From Nosema muscidifuracis (Eukaryota > Microsporidia > Nosematidae), in assembly GCA_028335825.1 (NCBI GenBank), contig JAIOKI010000001.1, forward strand, positions 558,001 to 622,000: a stretch of 64,000 bases of DNA. Direction: 5' to 3'. The notes beneath the pieces are model-generated. The model was given only the letters and a program-made list of their open reading frames with translations, did no database searches and had not been told where the DNA came from. The position numbers and the translations under genes are program-made. Shown here one piece after another: positions 19,190-30,335 of the stretch; within the stretch, counting starts at the first letter, position 1, and each line of letters opens with the position of its first letter.

Positions 19190-21240
19190 CATTCTTGAAT
19201 ATCATTCAAAAAGTGTGTTTATCATTTGTTTTCACTTAAATCATTTTTATTTTCATTAGATTTAAAAGTCATATTTAATGTTTATGTCTTAATATATAAT
19301 TTAAATAAGTTTCTAGAGTTTAGCTTAAATTACAAATCTTTTGAATCGATTCCAAATTTCATTCCATATTTTAATTTTCTATTATTTCTAAATACTTGTA
19401 GCTTTCATATTTTGTAGAATTTGAATTATCAGAAGATGTTTGAATTTTTGTCGCTAATTTTCCATATTTATTTTTATCACAGATGCAAAAAAAGATTTTG
19501 TTTTATCTATTATTTCACTTTATTCTTTATATTTCTTTGCTATTGATTTATCATCATCTATAAAAACAGGCGATTTTATTTATATTGTCTTTTTTAATTA
19601 AATTTCAACCTAGAATATATAACATTTACTTTCTTGTTTAATAGATACATACAAAATACAAATAATTGTATAGACAAAATTTGTCCTTAATAATCCCTCC
19701 ATTTACTCATTTATTAGTATTATCTCATTATTGAGATTAATATCAAGTAATTATTTCTTGGTTAATTTTCCAAAAATCTAATGATTTATGCTGGTAAACC
19801 TAAATTCTTACATATTCTAAGAGATATAGTTGTTAAGAGAATCATCTTTTCTTAACATCAATACATAAGCTTTATTTAGCATAATATTTGTTATTAATTG
19901 TTATTTTTTTATTTTAATATTCTTACCATTTTATTAAATTTTCACAAAATAATGATTTATTTTCTACAATATTTTGAAGAACAGATGAATAAACTTTTTG
20001 AATAGTTTTCAGAGATTGAACATACAGGTGATCAGTCGAAAATCTTTTCTATATTAAATAGGTTGGTCACTTGTAAAAATAATCTTCTTTTATCTTTTCA
20101 TTAAGACATATCTTTCTTATAATATTATTAAAGCTCTTTATGTAAAGATATCATCTATTTAATAAAGAAAAGAATTCCTAAGTCAGGGAAAAATGTTTTT
20201 CAGTTAAGTATTCATTTATTATAGTAACAAACTCTTCTTCATTTATAAAAACTTCATGCCTGATAATATAATCTTTATATATATAGTTTCAGCTTTGTTT
20301 GTTTCCTCCTTATATATGTTATCTTTATGACATATATTTTCTTTTTCATTTTAGTCTCTAAAAAATTCCACAATATAACCTAAACTTACTATCATCTTTC
20401 CTAAATTTATACATCTTTCGTACTTTAATTTTCTTGTGGTAGATCATAATTCTATTGTTTATGAGGGGACTTTTCAATATTACATCTTTAGGTTTAGCAG
20501 GTATCGCTTTTCTTTATATCATATAATTTTTAGTGCATTAATTTGTGCTCTTATTATTCTCTTATATTCTTCATTATAATTAGTATTCTATTTATCCACT
20601 TAATTTTCTTTATCTCCTTCCTTCGTGAGGTTTTTGACAACACATTTGCAGTGAATGTATAATTATTATGTATTTTACTATATATGGTATTCTTTAGTAA
20701 AAAGCTCTTATATTTTTATTTAGTGTCTCTAAAATCTCTAGATTTTTTAAGTGAACATATCTTTCTTTGATGATTCGAACTTATCAGTTTCCTTGTCTTT
20801 TAGTTTAACCTATGTGTTCTTAATGTGTTTATCTCCTTTCCCTGGATATGTCGTCTAGAGATTGCTTTTTTTTTCTATAAGTTAGCTTCTTTATATTCTC
20901 TTACTTTAAAAAAATTACAAGTTTCACTAGCAAGTTCTTTTCGTGATATTTTCTTTATTTTTGAATCTGAGATTTTATCTCTAAATTTATTGCAAGAAAA
21001 CGTTGCTACTTTATCATAGACACCTCTCAGAATTTGTTTTCATCTACAAAATTTATTGGTAAACTTTTCTTGGGCATTCAACCTTAAGGGTTTTCACTCA
21101 TATACCAATGAATTTAAAGAAGATAACTTTTTGAAGTTTTTTTTTCTTAGATGGATCTTAATCTGGTTCATGCTCAATTTTATCAAGTAGAACTGCTATA
21201 TGTATTTTACTGATTTTTTGTTAGGCTCTCTTTTATTTTA
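19190..21240 (-). mobile_element. Decayed LINE relic (RT and N-terminal region)
   Basis: No frame is open, but minus-strand peptides line up in order with the intact-length LINE at 28-31 kb. These include MIYHKKIKVRKMY (N-terminal domain), FPDLGILFFIK, LITCMFNL near 20,000, and SPVFIDDDKSIAKK near 19,560, which retains the F-x-DD catalytic box. The zinc finger and endonuclease end is not visible, so the left (3') part is lost. Many stops and shifts make this an old copy. Short frames at 19226-19417 and 20825-21019 (+) are shadows. Confidence 0.8.
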
Positions 21241-21438
21241 TTATTTGATCATATTTGATATAAAAATATCTTTTTTTAGTATTTTAATTAATTTATAAAC
21301 TATTTTTTTTAGTATTTTAATTATTTATAAACTATTTTTTTGTAGTATTTAATTAACTTATAAAATATTTTACATATTTTATTTTAAAAAGATAAAATTA
21401 TATAGCTAATAAAAATTAATTTAATTAATTGACTTAAT

Positions 21439-22347
21439 CTACAATGTAGCAAACAACTTCTTTATCCTCATCAACCAATCTCTTAATTTATAAAATGATT
21501 TTTGTGTAGCTGTGCTCTTACATTTAATATCAGCAAATCTTTTGAAAAGCTCGCTTCTAAATTCGTATGCAGGTTTCGTATTAAGTCTTTTAAGTATATT
21601 TTTAAGTAAAATTTTGTCTCTACAGAGATCTTTAAGATCTTCTGCTAAATAAGCTTTACCTCGATTAATATATTTTTCGATAACTATCAGTGCTTCGACT
21701 ATACAAGTTTTTACTTTATCAAATGTTAGAAGTTGTTTACGTATCTTTCTAAATAAATTATCTGGATCAGGTAGCTGATGATGTTGGGTAGTCTCAAAAT
21801 CAAGGAGCTGGTCCCAAGGTGGTGGTACCCCAGTATAATCAAGGAAATTTATCAGCTGGTTTCTTGCTATAGGATTCTCACCAAGTACTATAGATAACTT
21901 CTGACCAAGTTTTTTGGGAGTAATAGATGTCTTTTGAGTTATTGGTTGAGATTGTATGGTCATACTCGTCTTTGGAGATACTTGAGTAGGTGGGTTAACT
22001 TTAATAGGTTGATTTTGAACCATAGATTGCTGATTTTGTACTATAGGTTGTTGTTGTACTATAGGTTGTTGTTGTATGATAGGCTGCTGTTGTAAGATAG
22101 GCTGTTGTTGTATGACAGGTTGATTTTGCACTATAGGTTGTTGTAAGGTAGGTTGTGTAGCATGGATTGGATTAACTTTTACAGATTGTTGTACATACTG
22201 ATTGGTAGGTGTTTGCTGGTTTTGTATATAAAAGTTCTGATCTTGTTGTGTATTATACATAGGCTGACATATCAAATTATCTTTTTCTTTCTTATCATTA
22301 CAGAATGCATCTAGAAACTGATCATTGTACACATCTGTGTTCTGCAT
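21439..22347 (-). CDS. Gln-rich protein with a C-terminal helical domain
   Basis: Not recognised; 302 residues. About residues 30-130 are Gln/Pro/Val/Ile-rich with imperfect IVQQQP and ILQQQP repeats, prion-like in composition. The C-terminal 110 residues form a compact helical basic domain (DPDNLFRKIRKQLLTFDKVK to KSFYKLRDWLMRIKKL). The mix of a Gln-rich activator-like part and a helical domain suggests a transcription or mRNA-regulation protein, but I cannot name it. Start: the frame opens at 22404, but CCC at 22353-22355 (AACCCGAAAG-ATG) marks 22347. If 22404 were used, the extra 19 residues (MKKFLKFIILELVQG...) would look like a weak signal sequence. Confidence 0.65.
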   Translation of the reverse strand: MQNTDVYNDQFLDAFCNDKKEKDNLICQPMYNTQQDQNFYIQNQQTPTNQYVQQSVKVNPIHATQPTLQQPIVQNQPVIQQQPILQQQPIIQQQPIVQQQPIVQNQQSMVQNQPIKVNPPTQVSPKTSMTIQSQPITQKTSITPKKLGQKLSIVLGENPIARNQLINFLDYTGVPPPWDQLLDFETTQHHQLPDPDNLFRKIRKQLLTFDKVKTCIVEALIVIEKYINRGKAYLAEDLKDLCRDKILLKNILKRLNTKPAYEFRSELFKRFADIKCKSTATQKSFYKLRDWLMRIKKLFATL

Positions 22348-23008
22348 CTTTCGGGTTGTTCCTTGTACGAGTTCTAAGATAATAAATTTTAGAAACTTTT
22401 TCATGTTAATTTATTTTCATTCTGTTTGTTTATTTTATTTGTGTTACAAAGATGAAACTAAATGTTTTACTTAAAAATTAATTAAGGAATTAAATTAAAA
22501 TATTTTTATATGTCAAACTTCCAATAATAAAATGAATTAGTACCTATTATATCCAAACCAATTAATTAATAAAATATACGTGAAGATAAAAAAGATATAT
22601 ATATAAATAATCAGATGTTATATTTTGTAGCTTAATTATATTAAGCATTTATATTAGATAAGATTTTGAATTAAAACAAGTGATTTGAATTCATGATTAA
22701 AAAGTTTCAATTGATAAAAAATCCAAAATTCTATCAAAAACGATATGTTTTTGATCTTTTTGATAATCTAAATAAATTTTCAATCTTCAATTAAATAAAA
22801 GTATTTTGGATTTGGATGTTTTTTTCGTAGATATACAAATTCATTATTTTTTTATAAGGATTTCTTAAATGAAGTTATCTTAATTATTTTTTTATAAAGA
22901 TTTCTATAATGTTTTAGAATTAGTAAATTAAATTTTAAAGAATATTTAGCAAAATAATTTTAAGTATTTTTTCTAATTATTATTAAATTAACTTTTATAA
23001 TTAATCTC
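22348..23008. other. Intergenic, nothing supportable
   Basis: AT-rich sequence between two minus-strand genes. I see no ORF with a C-run, RNA gene or clear repeat. TTTTTTTATAAGGATTTCT and a similar block occur twice near 22,850-22,905. Confidence 0.5.
22353..22355 (-). promoter_or_regulatory. C-run that sets the Gln-rich gene start
   Basis: CCC five bases before the ATG at 22347 and inside the longer frame from 22404. Confidence 0.45.
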
Positions 23009-23755
23009 TCACAATTTAAATGTGTTCTTATTCTCATAACCTAAAATTTCTAAAAAACCAGTAATTTTACCTTGTGAATGATCTTCATTTTTCTTTCCAC
23101 ATATAACTTCCATAAACCCAGGAGGACCACAAACATACACAAAATTAAATAATCTAATATTTTTGATTTTTTGTAATTCACCAATAATATTCTTATTAAT
23201 CTTTCCTTTTATAACATTTGATTTATCTTCATTAATATAATAAAATTTCTTATTCTTTATATCTTTAGAATCATCAGTAATGACATGTATCACATTAAGA
23301 TCTGCATCAATAATATCTCTATTTAGTATGATATCATTTAAAGTCTTATTACAACTTAATATAGTAAATTTAGATCTATCAGGATCATTTATTATCATCT
23401 GTAACATTGGAGTAATTCCTGTACCTCCGCATATCATTAAGATGTTCTCATGTAAAGATCTATATTTTATGGACAATATAGGTTGGGACAAGTAAATCTT
23501 GTCATTAATCTTTTTTGAATTTATAAAATCAGGTATTCCATTTCTCTTATACATTTTCATAATAACACAAAGTTCTTGTTTATTCCATAATATCGGTGAA
23601 TAAGGATTCTTTCTATTATATTCATCATCATAAATATATACATGATAGATTATTCTTGGAACATCTACATTTTCTAGAAATTTTAGTCTTACAAAGATTG
23701 TATCATGAGATATTAATTTTTTCTCAACAATTATAGATGTTATCAATAGAATCAT
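23009..23755 (-). CDS. NADH-cytochrome b5 reductase-like flavoprotein
   Basis: FAD/NAD oxidoreductase of the ferredoxin-reductase fold, which would pass electrons from NADH to cytochrome b5 in lipid metabolism. 248 residues, the size of the soluble family core. FAD part: RKNPYSPI (about 48-54) sits where the R-x-Y-[ST]-P motif belongs, but the Arg is displaced. NAD part: GGTGITPMLQMI (about 109-120) and CGPPGFM (about 209-215), both canonical. The N-terminus (MILLITSIIVEKKL) is hydrophobic but short. No good C-run precedes the ATG. The + frame 23280-23495 is a shadow. Confidence 0.85.
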   Translation of the reverse strand: MILLITSIIVEKKLISHDTIFVRLKFLENVDVPRIIYHVYIYDDEYNRKNPYSPILWNKQELCVIMKMYKRNGIPDFINSKKINDKIYLSQPILSIKYRSLHENILMICGGTGITPMLQMIINDPDRSKFTILSCNKTLNDIILNRDIIDADLNVIHVITDDSKDIKNKKFYYINEDKSNVIKGKINKNIIGELQKIKNIRLFNFVYVCGPPGFMEVICGKKNEDHSQGKITGFLEILGYENKNTFKL

Positions 23756-24289
23756 TGATTTATTAAAAAAAAATATTTTATAATTTTATACAGCAAATAA
23801 AATTAAAAATATAAATAATTTGTAAATTAAGAATATTAGTCAAACTTAAATTTGGTGTCGTATTAAAAGAATAATTTATCTAAATATTGATAATTATAAA
23901 ATATTTGGATATTATTAATCAAATAATTATTATGATATTTAAATCAATAAAATTTCATATCTTTTTTCATGAAACTTTTAACAACAAAACAAGAGAAATT
24001 ATGAGCAAATATTATAAGTAAAAAATATTTTTAATTTAGATTTTATTATAATTAAATCAATTTTATAAAATTTATTCAGGTATTTTAATATAACCAAAAA
24101 GATTATAATAATTAAATTAATTCAAATGTTTTATTCTTTGTTTGATTTAAAGTATTTTAATTTAAAGAATGAGATAATTATCAATAAAAAATTCAAATGA
24201 AACAAAACCATAAGTTTTTCATTTCAATTATTTTTTGATAGGTAAAACGCTTAATTTCAGAAATTAATAAGAATTTTATTGAGATTTTA

Positions 24290-24525
24290 TATATAAACTA
24301 AATAACGAGAAAAAATCTAAGTATGATATGTTGGCAAATCACTAATAAATTTAAGATAATCTTGTGTGTTGTGAAATAAATTGAATTGTACCAAAATACA
24401 CCGAAAATATAGAACTGAGCTCAAATTAAACTGAAAAATAGTCCTATATTTTAACTTAATCCTCAAAATACCTTGGAAAGAATAACAAGAGAGAATCATC
24501 GTAAGGTGAGTATAAATTTCGAAGT
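24290..24525 (+). mobile_element. LINE relic, endonuclease-domain fragment
   Basis: Plus-strand peptides match the C-terminal part of the 28-kb LINE in order: NEKKSKYDMLANH (24304-24345, against NEKLRKYDLLANE), KLNCTKIHRKYRTEL (against DGVVTKYHQKYIREL), and FNLILKIPWKE. It has stops and no flanking LINE sequence that I can see. The rest of 23756-24818 shows nothing. Confidence 0.7.
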
Positions 24526-24818
24526 CATTTGAGAGATATTAGAATTTATTGCTTTAAAGGAAATGAAAATTGAAGGTTAATAACGTAAAGACTAAAGGAA
24601 AATATACCTAACAATAAATTAATTTTTAGATTATATTATTTTATTTTGAATTTGTAACAGTTAAATTCAACCACAGTCTAGTATTAAACTTATAAAGATA
24701 ATAAAAAAACAGATAAAAATACTTTATGTGATGTTTATGACATATAAAAAAATAATGTTAAAGAACAGTAGTAGAAACTTTTTTCACTCAAAATAAACTT
24801 TAAATTTATAAAGAGAAA

Positions 24819-26495
24819 TTATTTATTGTCTAATAATTTCGAAACTTCATTAGATAAAGGTGAAGGATATTCTTCATTAAATAATTCTTCTTTAACATGG
24901 GAAAAGAACCATACATTAGATTTCAGTTTTTTATTGGCTATTATATTATAAATAGAAATCATAATAGATGATACTTTATCATTTTCAGATTTAAGAAGAG
25001 GATTTGGGACCTTTGGCTTAAAAAGTACGTTTTCTACAAATATAGCTAAAAGATCCATTAAATTTTTACCCTTAATATTTGGCGAATTGGTTATTTTTTT
25101 AATTGGAGAAAGCCTTAAGATTTTTTTAAAATCCTCAAAAAATTTTTCATTTTTGTCATACAATGCCACATACTCTAATTCGTTATACAAAATTAAACAA
25201 TATACAGAAAATAGATCATTTCCCCAATGAGAATTTATTTCTGTAATAATCCTATTTACTATTTTATCAACCTTAAATCTATTTTCAGATTTTTCATTAC
25301 TATGAGAATTATCTTCTAAGTCAATTATTGCTAAACAATTCGTCAATTCATTTTTACTTATTATTCCCATGCTATATAAAATATCAGTCAAAATTAATTT
25401 TTCTCCTGATTCTTTTGAGTTCAAAATCCGAGTTAAAATCTTTTTATAAATCTTGCTATTTTTTAACCTAATCATTAATGAAATCCTATATTCTAATTCT
25501 TCATCTGATATTTTTTCACAATTTTTAATTATTTTACGTATCTGTTTATATATTAAACTGTTTTTCCGTCTTTCATTTATAAAGATCGAAGAAACGATAT
25601 CATTATTAAAAAAGTTTTCTTCATTAATATTAAAATCATAATTTCTTATAAAAATACAATTTTTATCATATCTGAACCTGTTACAACAGGCGAACAATTC
25701 ATTCTTTATTAAAAATATATTTTCAGCAATATTATGACTTAAATGATTATCGATATCAATTTCAAACGATAAAATATCAAAATTCTTTGTAAAATCCATT
25801 ATTTTATTCACATAGGATTTAGATATATTTCTTATTTCAGTATAATAAAATTTCATGTAATTTGATACATCAATTTCTGTCAGATAAAACGAAAAAAAAT
25901 ATTTCTTTTTTTTCTTATCTGAAAATTTTAAATTTATCAATAAATTTTCAAAATCGATGCTCATGATATTGGATGGTTTATTAATAGTATCAAAAGTAGA
26001 ACAACTAAACAAATAATTGTTTCTAATAATAGATTTATAATTAAAAGTATTTTCTTTTTTTTTATCATAATCACTAATAAATTGAGTATATTTGGGTAGA
26101 TTATTTAAAAAATCAAGCAAAAACATCTTATTCTTATATAAAGATCCACGTTCATTAAAATACAAATACTTCAATTTAGAATCCCTAAAAGAATATAAAA
26201 CTCTAATAATTTCATGTTTCAGACTTTCCTGAAGATTCAAATCTTCACTCACATGTTCTTCTAATTTAATGACTACAGGCTTTGTACTTCCCTTTGATTT
26301 ATCATGTTTAAATATTTCAACAGAAAAATTGTCAAGTTTGATTACGTGTACTGCATAGTCTTTATCTTCATCTAAGCATACAAAATCTTTTTTTTTCAGC
26401 TTGTCTTCAATTATCGAAATAATCTGATTTTTGAAATCAGTCTTAACTTCTAAACTTGATAAATATACCAAACTAATTAAAGCAAATACTTTCAT
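24819..26495 (-). CDS. Large secreted protein of unknown function
   Basis: Not recognised; 558 residues. A signal peptide is clear (MKVFALISLVYLSSLEVK), followed by a Lys/Asn/Ile-rich mature part without a later membrane segment or KDEL-type signal. Isolated Cys residues (for example ELFACCNRF about residue 270) are too few for a Cys-rich fold. The middle (about 330-400) is helical and could be repeat-like (EELEYRISLMIRLKNSKIYK). A strong C-run (CCCC at 26499-26502) lies three bases before the ATG. It is the largest lineage-specific gene here and a candidate wall, polar-tube or host-directed protein. The + frame 25453-25641 is a shadow. Confidence 0.75.
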   Translation of the reverse strand: MKVFALISLVYLSSLEVKTDFKNQIISIIEDKLKKKDFVCLDEDKDYAVHVIKLDNFSVEIFKHDKSKGSTKPVVIKLEEHVSEDLNLQESLKHEIIRVLYSFRDSKLKYLYFNERGSLYKNKMFLLDFLNNLPKYTQFISDYDKKKENTFNYKSIIRNNYLFSCSTFDTINKPSNIMSIDFENLLINLKFSDKKKKKYFFSFYLTEIDVSNYMKFYYTEIRNISKSYVNKIMDFTKNFDILSFEIDIDNHLSHNIAENIFLIKNELFACCNRFRYDKNCIFIRNYDFNINEENFFNNDIVSSIFINERRKNSLIYKQIRKIIKNCEKISDEELEYRISLMIRLKNSKIYKKILTRILNSKESGEKLILTDILYSMGIISKNELTNCLAIIDLEDNSHSNEKSENRFKVDKIVNRIITEINSHWGNDLFSVYCLILYNELEYVALYDKNEKFFEDFKKILRLSPIKKITNSPNIKGKNLMDLLAIFVENVLFKPKVPNPLLKSENDKVSSIMISIYNIIANKKLKSNVWFFSHVKEELFNEEYPSPLSNEVSKLLDNK

Positions 26496-27946
26496 GAAGG
26501 GGATTTGAAAAATTTAATTTAAATACAATTTATTTAAATTAAATTTATTTTAATTGATACTTATTCTGTATTAACACAGTATATCATCTTAATAAGACTT
26601 CAACAAGTATTTCTCATATCTTTATTAAAGATTGAAATATTGATATCATTAAGGAATATAAATTAAAGATTCAAAATATGATGAAATCTTAGAATTTAAA
26701 TGTACTAAAATACATTACTTTAAACAAATTTATTATTAATTTTTATTTTTATATTAAAATAATTTTTTGATTAAATAAAAATTTTTAAATAAATTCATTA
26801 AATTAAAAAATAGAAAATAAATTTTGGAAATTTTTATATTTTGATATAATGCTAAAATCTTACAAAATATTTTGTAGATTTTATGATTGGTATTTAAATT
26901 AATTTTAAAATTTTTTATATCAAATATTTTAATGATGAGGATTTAGTTATCTACAGTTTTAGGAATTACTTACAATTATCATGTTTAATATAAAGTTTAG
27001 GTTTTAAAGCAAAATTTAAATTTCTTAAAAGAATAATATTTAATTACTTATTATTTAATTTTTGAATTATTGCTTTTTGTATTTTCTTGATGACGTAAAC
27101 TACATCATATTATTGTCATACCAAATACAAAATAATTGGTACATTATTTTGAACCATTTATTAATATAGAATCTAGTAATTATATTGATTTGTTAATAAT
27201 AATAAATTTAGCATTTCCTGTACAAACATGCATTTTGAACTGATTGATATTAATAAATCATTCAAATCTAACAGTAGATTTAGCAAAATAAAATTATACC
27301 CTACGAATTCAGAAAAAGAAGTAATATTATGTTTTAAATAATGAAAATATTAACAATATATTTAGAAGGTCTTTTATAAATACGATTTCAGGATGTATAA
27401 ATTATTTGTTAAAAATTTTTATTTTATAAATTAAATTTTTCACCAGTGGCGTGTCAAAAGTAATGGAGACTTATATAAATAATAGAATACGGTGAATAAA
27501 TGTGTAATTAGCTTGCTTCATTATGACAAATTATAGCATTTTGGATATCAACTTCGAGATCCAAACGGTGATAATGGTTTTGAAATATGTAAAGATAAAT
27601 GCTTTATATAATTATTTTATAGATTTAATTGTTTATGATTATGTAATGAAAGATCAAATGTATTGAAAATATTTACCAAATTTCTAAAAGGTCTAAATTA
27701 CTTGTTATATTTTATTATATTATTAAACCCCAATTTATGTTAAGCATTTATATTACTTTTGAAATATTAGAGCCATGCTTCATTTTTCATCTGAAAATAA
27801 GAATGATTTAGTAATTAAGTATTAACTTATTTTGTCAAAAATATAATATTAGATATGTTATAAAACAATTAATTACATAATTGCGTTTTTAAAATTTAAA
27901 TTTTTTTGAATCAATGGACTGAAATACATGAGAAAATCACATATAT
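26496..27946. other. Gene-poor AT-rich stretch
   Basis: No ORF, RNA gene or recognisable element. The only structure noted is an imperfect inverted repeat (TTTTGTATTT near 27,075; AAATACAAAA near 27,125) enclosing TGATGACGTAA, too weak to name. Confidence 0.4.
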
Positions 27947-27960
27947 AGAACTAAGATATA
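27947..27960. repeat. LINE target-site duplication, left copy
   Basis: AGAACTAAGATATA, identical to 31210-31223. It abuts the element's 3' end. Confidence 0.9.
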
Positions 27961-27991
27961 TAATTTAATTTAATGAGTTACTTGTTTCTAC

Positions 27992-28765
27992 TTAGACTCG
28001 TTCAATAGTCAGGTTGATATCATTTGGCAGGTCTAGCCCTTTACAGTTCTTGTTTACTGTGGTATTTTTACCGCTCAAAAGTTCAATTATTACTTTTGGC
28101 TCGTCCCCTGTTACTTTCCTGTCTTCAGCAGTTGCCTTCCCAGCTAGTGCACTTACGGCTCTAACCAATTCTTCCTCTCCTGCATCTTCCTGGTCATATC
28201 CTCGTCTTCGGTCCAAAGAGATAGACTCTAAGGTCTTCTTCAGTACAATAGACTGGATGTATGCTTCTAGGAAGGGTAGGATTTCCAGCTCCCTGATATA
28301 CTTCTGGTGGTATTTGGTTACCACTCCGTCCCATGTCATGACATAAGGAACTATTCTTGTTCGAGATTTATGAATTAATCCCAATTCATTTGCAAGAAGA
28401 TCGTATTTTCTAAGTTTCTCATTCTCAACTATTGTAAGTCGATCCTGGTTGGTAATACCAACTTCCACTATTAATATCTCTTTCTTCTTCTTGTCAAATA
28501 CAAGAATATCAGGCTTATTATGGCTAACTTTAATACTAGTTGATACTCTTGTGTCCACTCGTATCTCAGCTCTTTCATTCTCAATTATTTCTTGTACTGA
28601 GTGGCCACGTATCTTATTAGTCTTCTTAAAGCCATATTTCTTGCATAGTAAGAGATGAATACATCTAACTACCTCGTTGTGTCGCTTCATATAATCAAAA
28701 CCCAACATTCGATCACATTTGGTAGCCAGATGATCCACAGTGGGGGCATTGCCCTTCCTGTCCAC
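27992..28765 (-). CDS. LINE REL endonuclease region
   Basis: C-terminal part of the LINE polyprotein, 257 codons in its own frame. It begins with the second half of the zinc finger (TVDHLATKC) and contains the nuclease core KPDILVFDKKKKEILIVEVG, which fits P-D-x(n)-E-x-K-like folds (P-D, then E-V). Then come ENEKLRKYDLLANEL and WDGVVTKYHQKY, the blocks by which relics elsewhere in the window are recognised. It nicks target DNA for target-primed reverse transcription. It is separated from the RT frame by a shift near 28,740 that seems to remove a few finger residues. Confidence 0.85.
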   Translation of the reverse strand: MDRKGNAPTVDHLATKCDRMLGFDYMKRHNEVVRCIHLLLCKKYGFKKTNKIRGHSVQEIIENERAEIRVDTRVSTSIKVSHNKPDILVFDKKKKEILIVEVGITNQDRLTIVENEKLRKYDLLANELGLIHKSRTRIVPYVMTWDGVVTKYHQKYIRELEILPFLEAYIQSIVLKKTLESISLDRRRGYDQEDAGEEELVRAVSALAGKATAEDRKVTGDEPKVIIELLSGKNTTVNKNCKGLDLPNDINLTIERV

Positions 28766-30335
28766 AGAATATATTCCTATCCTGCAGGAAGCAATAAATT
28801 GCCTCGGATCTAGCCTGGTTGTTCCCTTTTACCAGCCAGGTAGAGGAGTCCCTGATGCTCACTAATTCATTCCCTTTAGCTTTAAACAACTTTCCATGGT
28901 TGGTTCTTTTACCTATTTCGTTGTAAAGCGCCGTTCTTTGGGCTTCTCTTAGCATCTTATGGGTTATCTCCCCTACAAAGTTATACCTTGCTTTGAGGTA
29001 CTCCCTGATAGTAAAGAGATGAGACTTGGTCTCTTCTTCTACTTTTAGTATTGCTGCTCGTCTAGGTGAACTATTTCTAGATTCATCCAGTGACTTGTAG
29101 ATAGATAGAAGCATATTCTCACTTCTATCTTCAATACTTATGAGTCCTCTCCCCATTTCAGATCTAGGGAGGTATAATCTTTCCTTACAGGCTGGCTGTA
29201 GATGGATTTGGTACTTAATTAGTACCTGTCGGATATCAAAATCAAGACTTTTAAAATCTGCTGGTTCTAGTTTTAGAAGGCCAACATGGTAGTTTATCAC
29301 TGATATTGCATGCTCATTAATAGCTCGAATCATATTCTTGCCATTTAATTTAGTTTTGCACAGCTTCTCTACCCTTTGTAAGATCTCACTTCTTACTTTT
29401 TCAAAAGTCTCTCTTTTGACAGTACTAGAGGGATCCTCTGTAATTCCAAGGTATTTATATCCTTGGTGACCCTCCAGCACAACTGCATCATCGCTACATT
29501 CTATACAGTTAGTTGCAGACTTACTTTTGTTCATCTCTAAACCTACAGCCGAGAAAAACTTTTTGGTTTCCTCGTTCATTAATTTAAGAACAACTTCGGT
29601 CTCTGCAAAGAGCTTAAGATCATCAATAAACAGAAGATGGTTTGTTACGAACACACTATCGTGAGTAAGTATTCCTACTTTTGGAAATGTTGAATTCAGT
29701 TTCCTGCTCAGCGGGTCCATACATAGTACAAACAAAAGGGGTGACAAGGAGTCTCCTTGTAATATACCCCTTTCGATCTTCTTAGTCATTATCGTTTCTG
29801 ATTTTGACTTTATCTCAATGTGCCACTTTTTAACTGTAGCTTCTAGGAATGTTCCGATCCATTGAGGGAGATTTAACTTGCTAATACATGCTAATAGATA
29901 TTCGTGATCTACAGAATCGTAGGCCTTTTTAACATCTATCCACATGGTCTTTAGCTTGTTTCCATGCTCCTTATTGACTGCTATGTTTATCATAGCTTGC
30001 TCCTTAGCTCCCTGCACTTGTCTAACTGTCCCTAACTGGTTCTCTGCTAGTAGTCCTCTACTTTCAACAATTAATTGCATCACTTTAGTGGTACACTTCG
30101 TCGTCAATTTATAGAGGTTTGACATACAGGTTATTGGCCTGAATTCACTACCATTTGTTGGGGTACCTTTGGGTAGTAGGTAAGTAATCCCCTTATAGAA
30201 CCAAGCTTCGGGTTCTTTCCCATCCAGGCATATTTCCTTAACAATATTGTAGAGGAAAGGATGTAGAGCTTCACACTTCTTAATGAAGAAGTTAAAGATC
30301 CCATCACATCCTGCAGCCTTCCAGTTTGTGGATAT
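28713..30335 (-). CDS. LINE reverse transcriptase region
   Basis: RT frame, open from a stop at 30336-30338. It starts with NWKAAGCDGIFNFFIKKC (RT block 0/1), then YLLPKGTP, FRPITCMSNLYKL, QGDSLSPLLFVLCMDPL (block 4), LLFIDDLKLFA (catalytic F-x-DD), and thumb sequence ending at QCPHC, the first half of the zinc finger. An internal Met at 30125 could be mistaken for a start, but conserved RT sequence continues upstream of it. The frame upstream (30131-31162) carries the N-terminal part, so a one-base loss or two-base gain near 30,330 split a single ORF. Confidence 0.9.
   Translation of the reverse strand: MSTNWKAAGCDGIFNFFIKKCEALHPFLYNIVKEICLDGKEPEAWFYKGITYLLPKGTPTNGSEFRPITCMSNLYKLTTKCTTKVMQLIVESRGLLAENQLGTVRQVQGAKEQAMINIAVNKEHGNKLKTMWIDVKKAYDSVDHEYLLACISKLNLPQWIGTFLEATVKKWHIEIKSKSETIMTKKIERGILQGDSLSPLLFVLCMDPLSRKLNSTFPKVGILTHDSVFVTNHLLFIDDLKLFAETEVVLKLMNEETKKFFSAVGLEMNKSKSATNCIECSDDAVVLEGHQGYKYLGITEDPSSTVKRETFEKVRSEILQRVEKLCKTKLNGKNMIRAINEHAISVINYHVGLLKLEPADFKSLDFDIRQVLIKYQIHLQPACKERLYLPRSEMGRGLISIEDRSENMLLSIYKSLDESRNSSPRRAAILKVEEETKSHLFTIREYLKARYNFVGEITHKMLREAQRTALYNEIGKRTNHGKLFKAKGNELVSIRDSSTWLVKGNNQARSEAIYCFLQDRNIFCGQEGQCPHCGSSGYQM

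Noticed and set aside
27066-27132. Imperfect inverted repeat enclosing TGATGACGTAA
   Set aside because: Arms of only about 10 bases in very AT-rich DNA; no flanking duplication or second copy seen.
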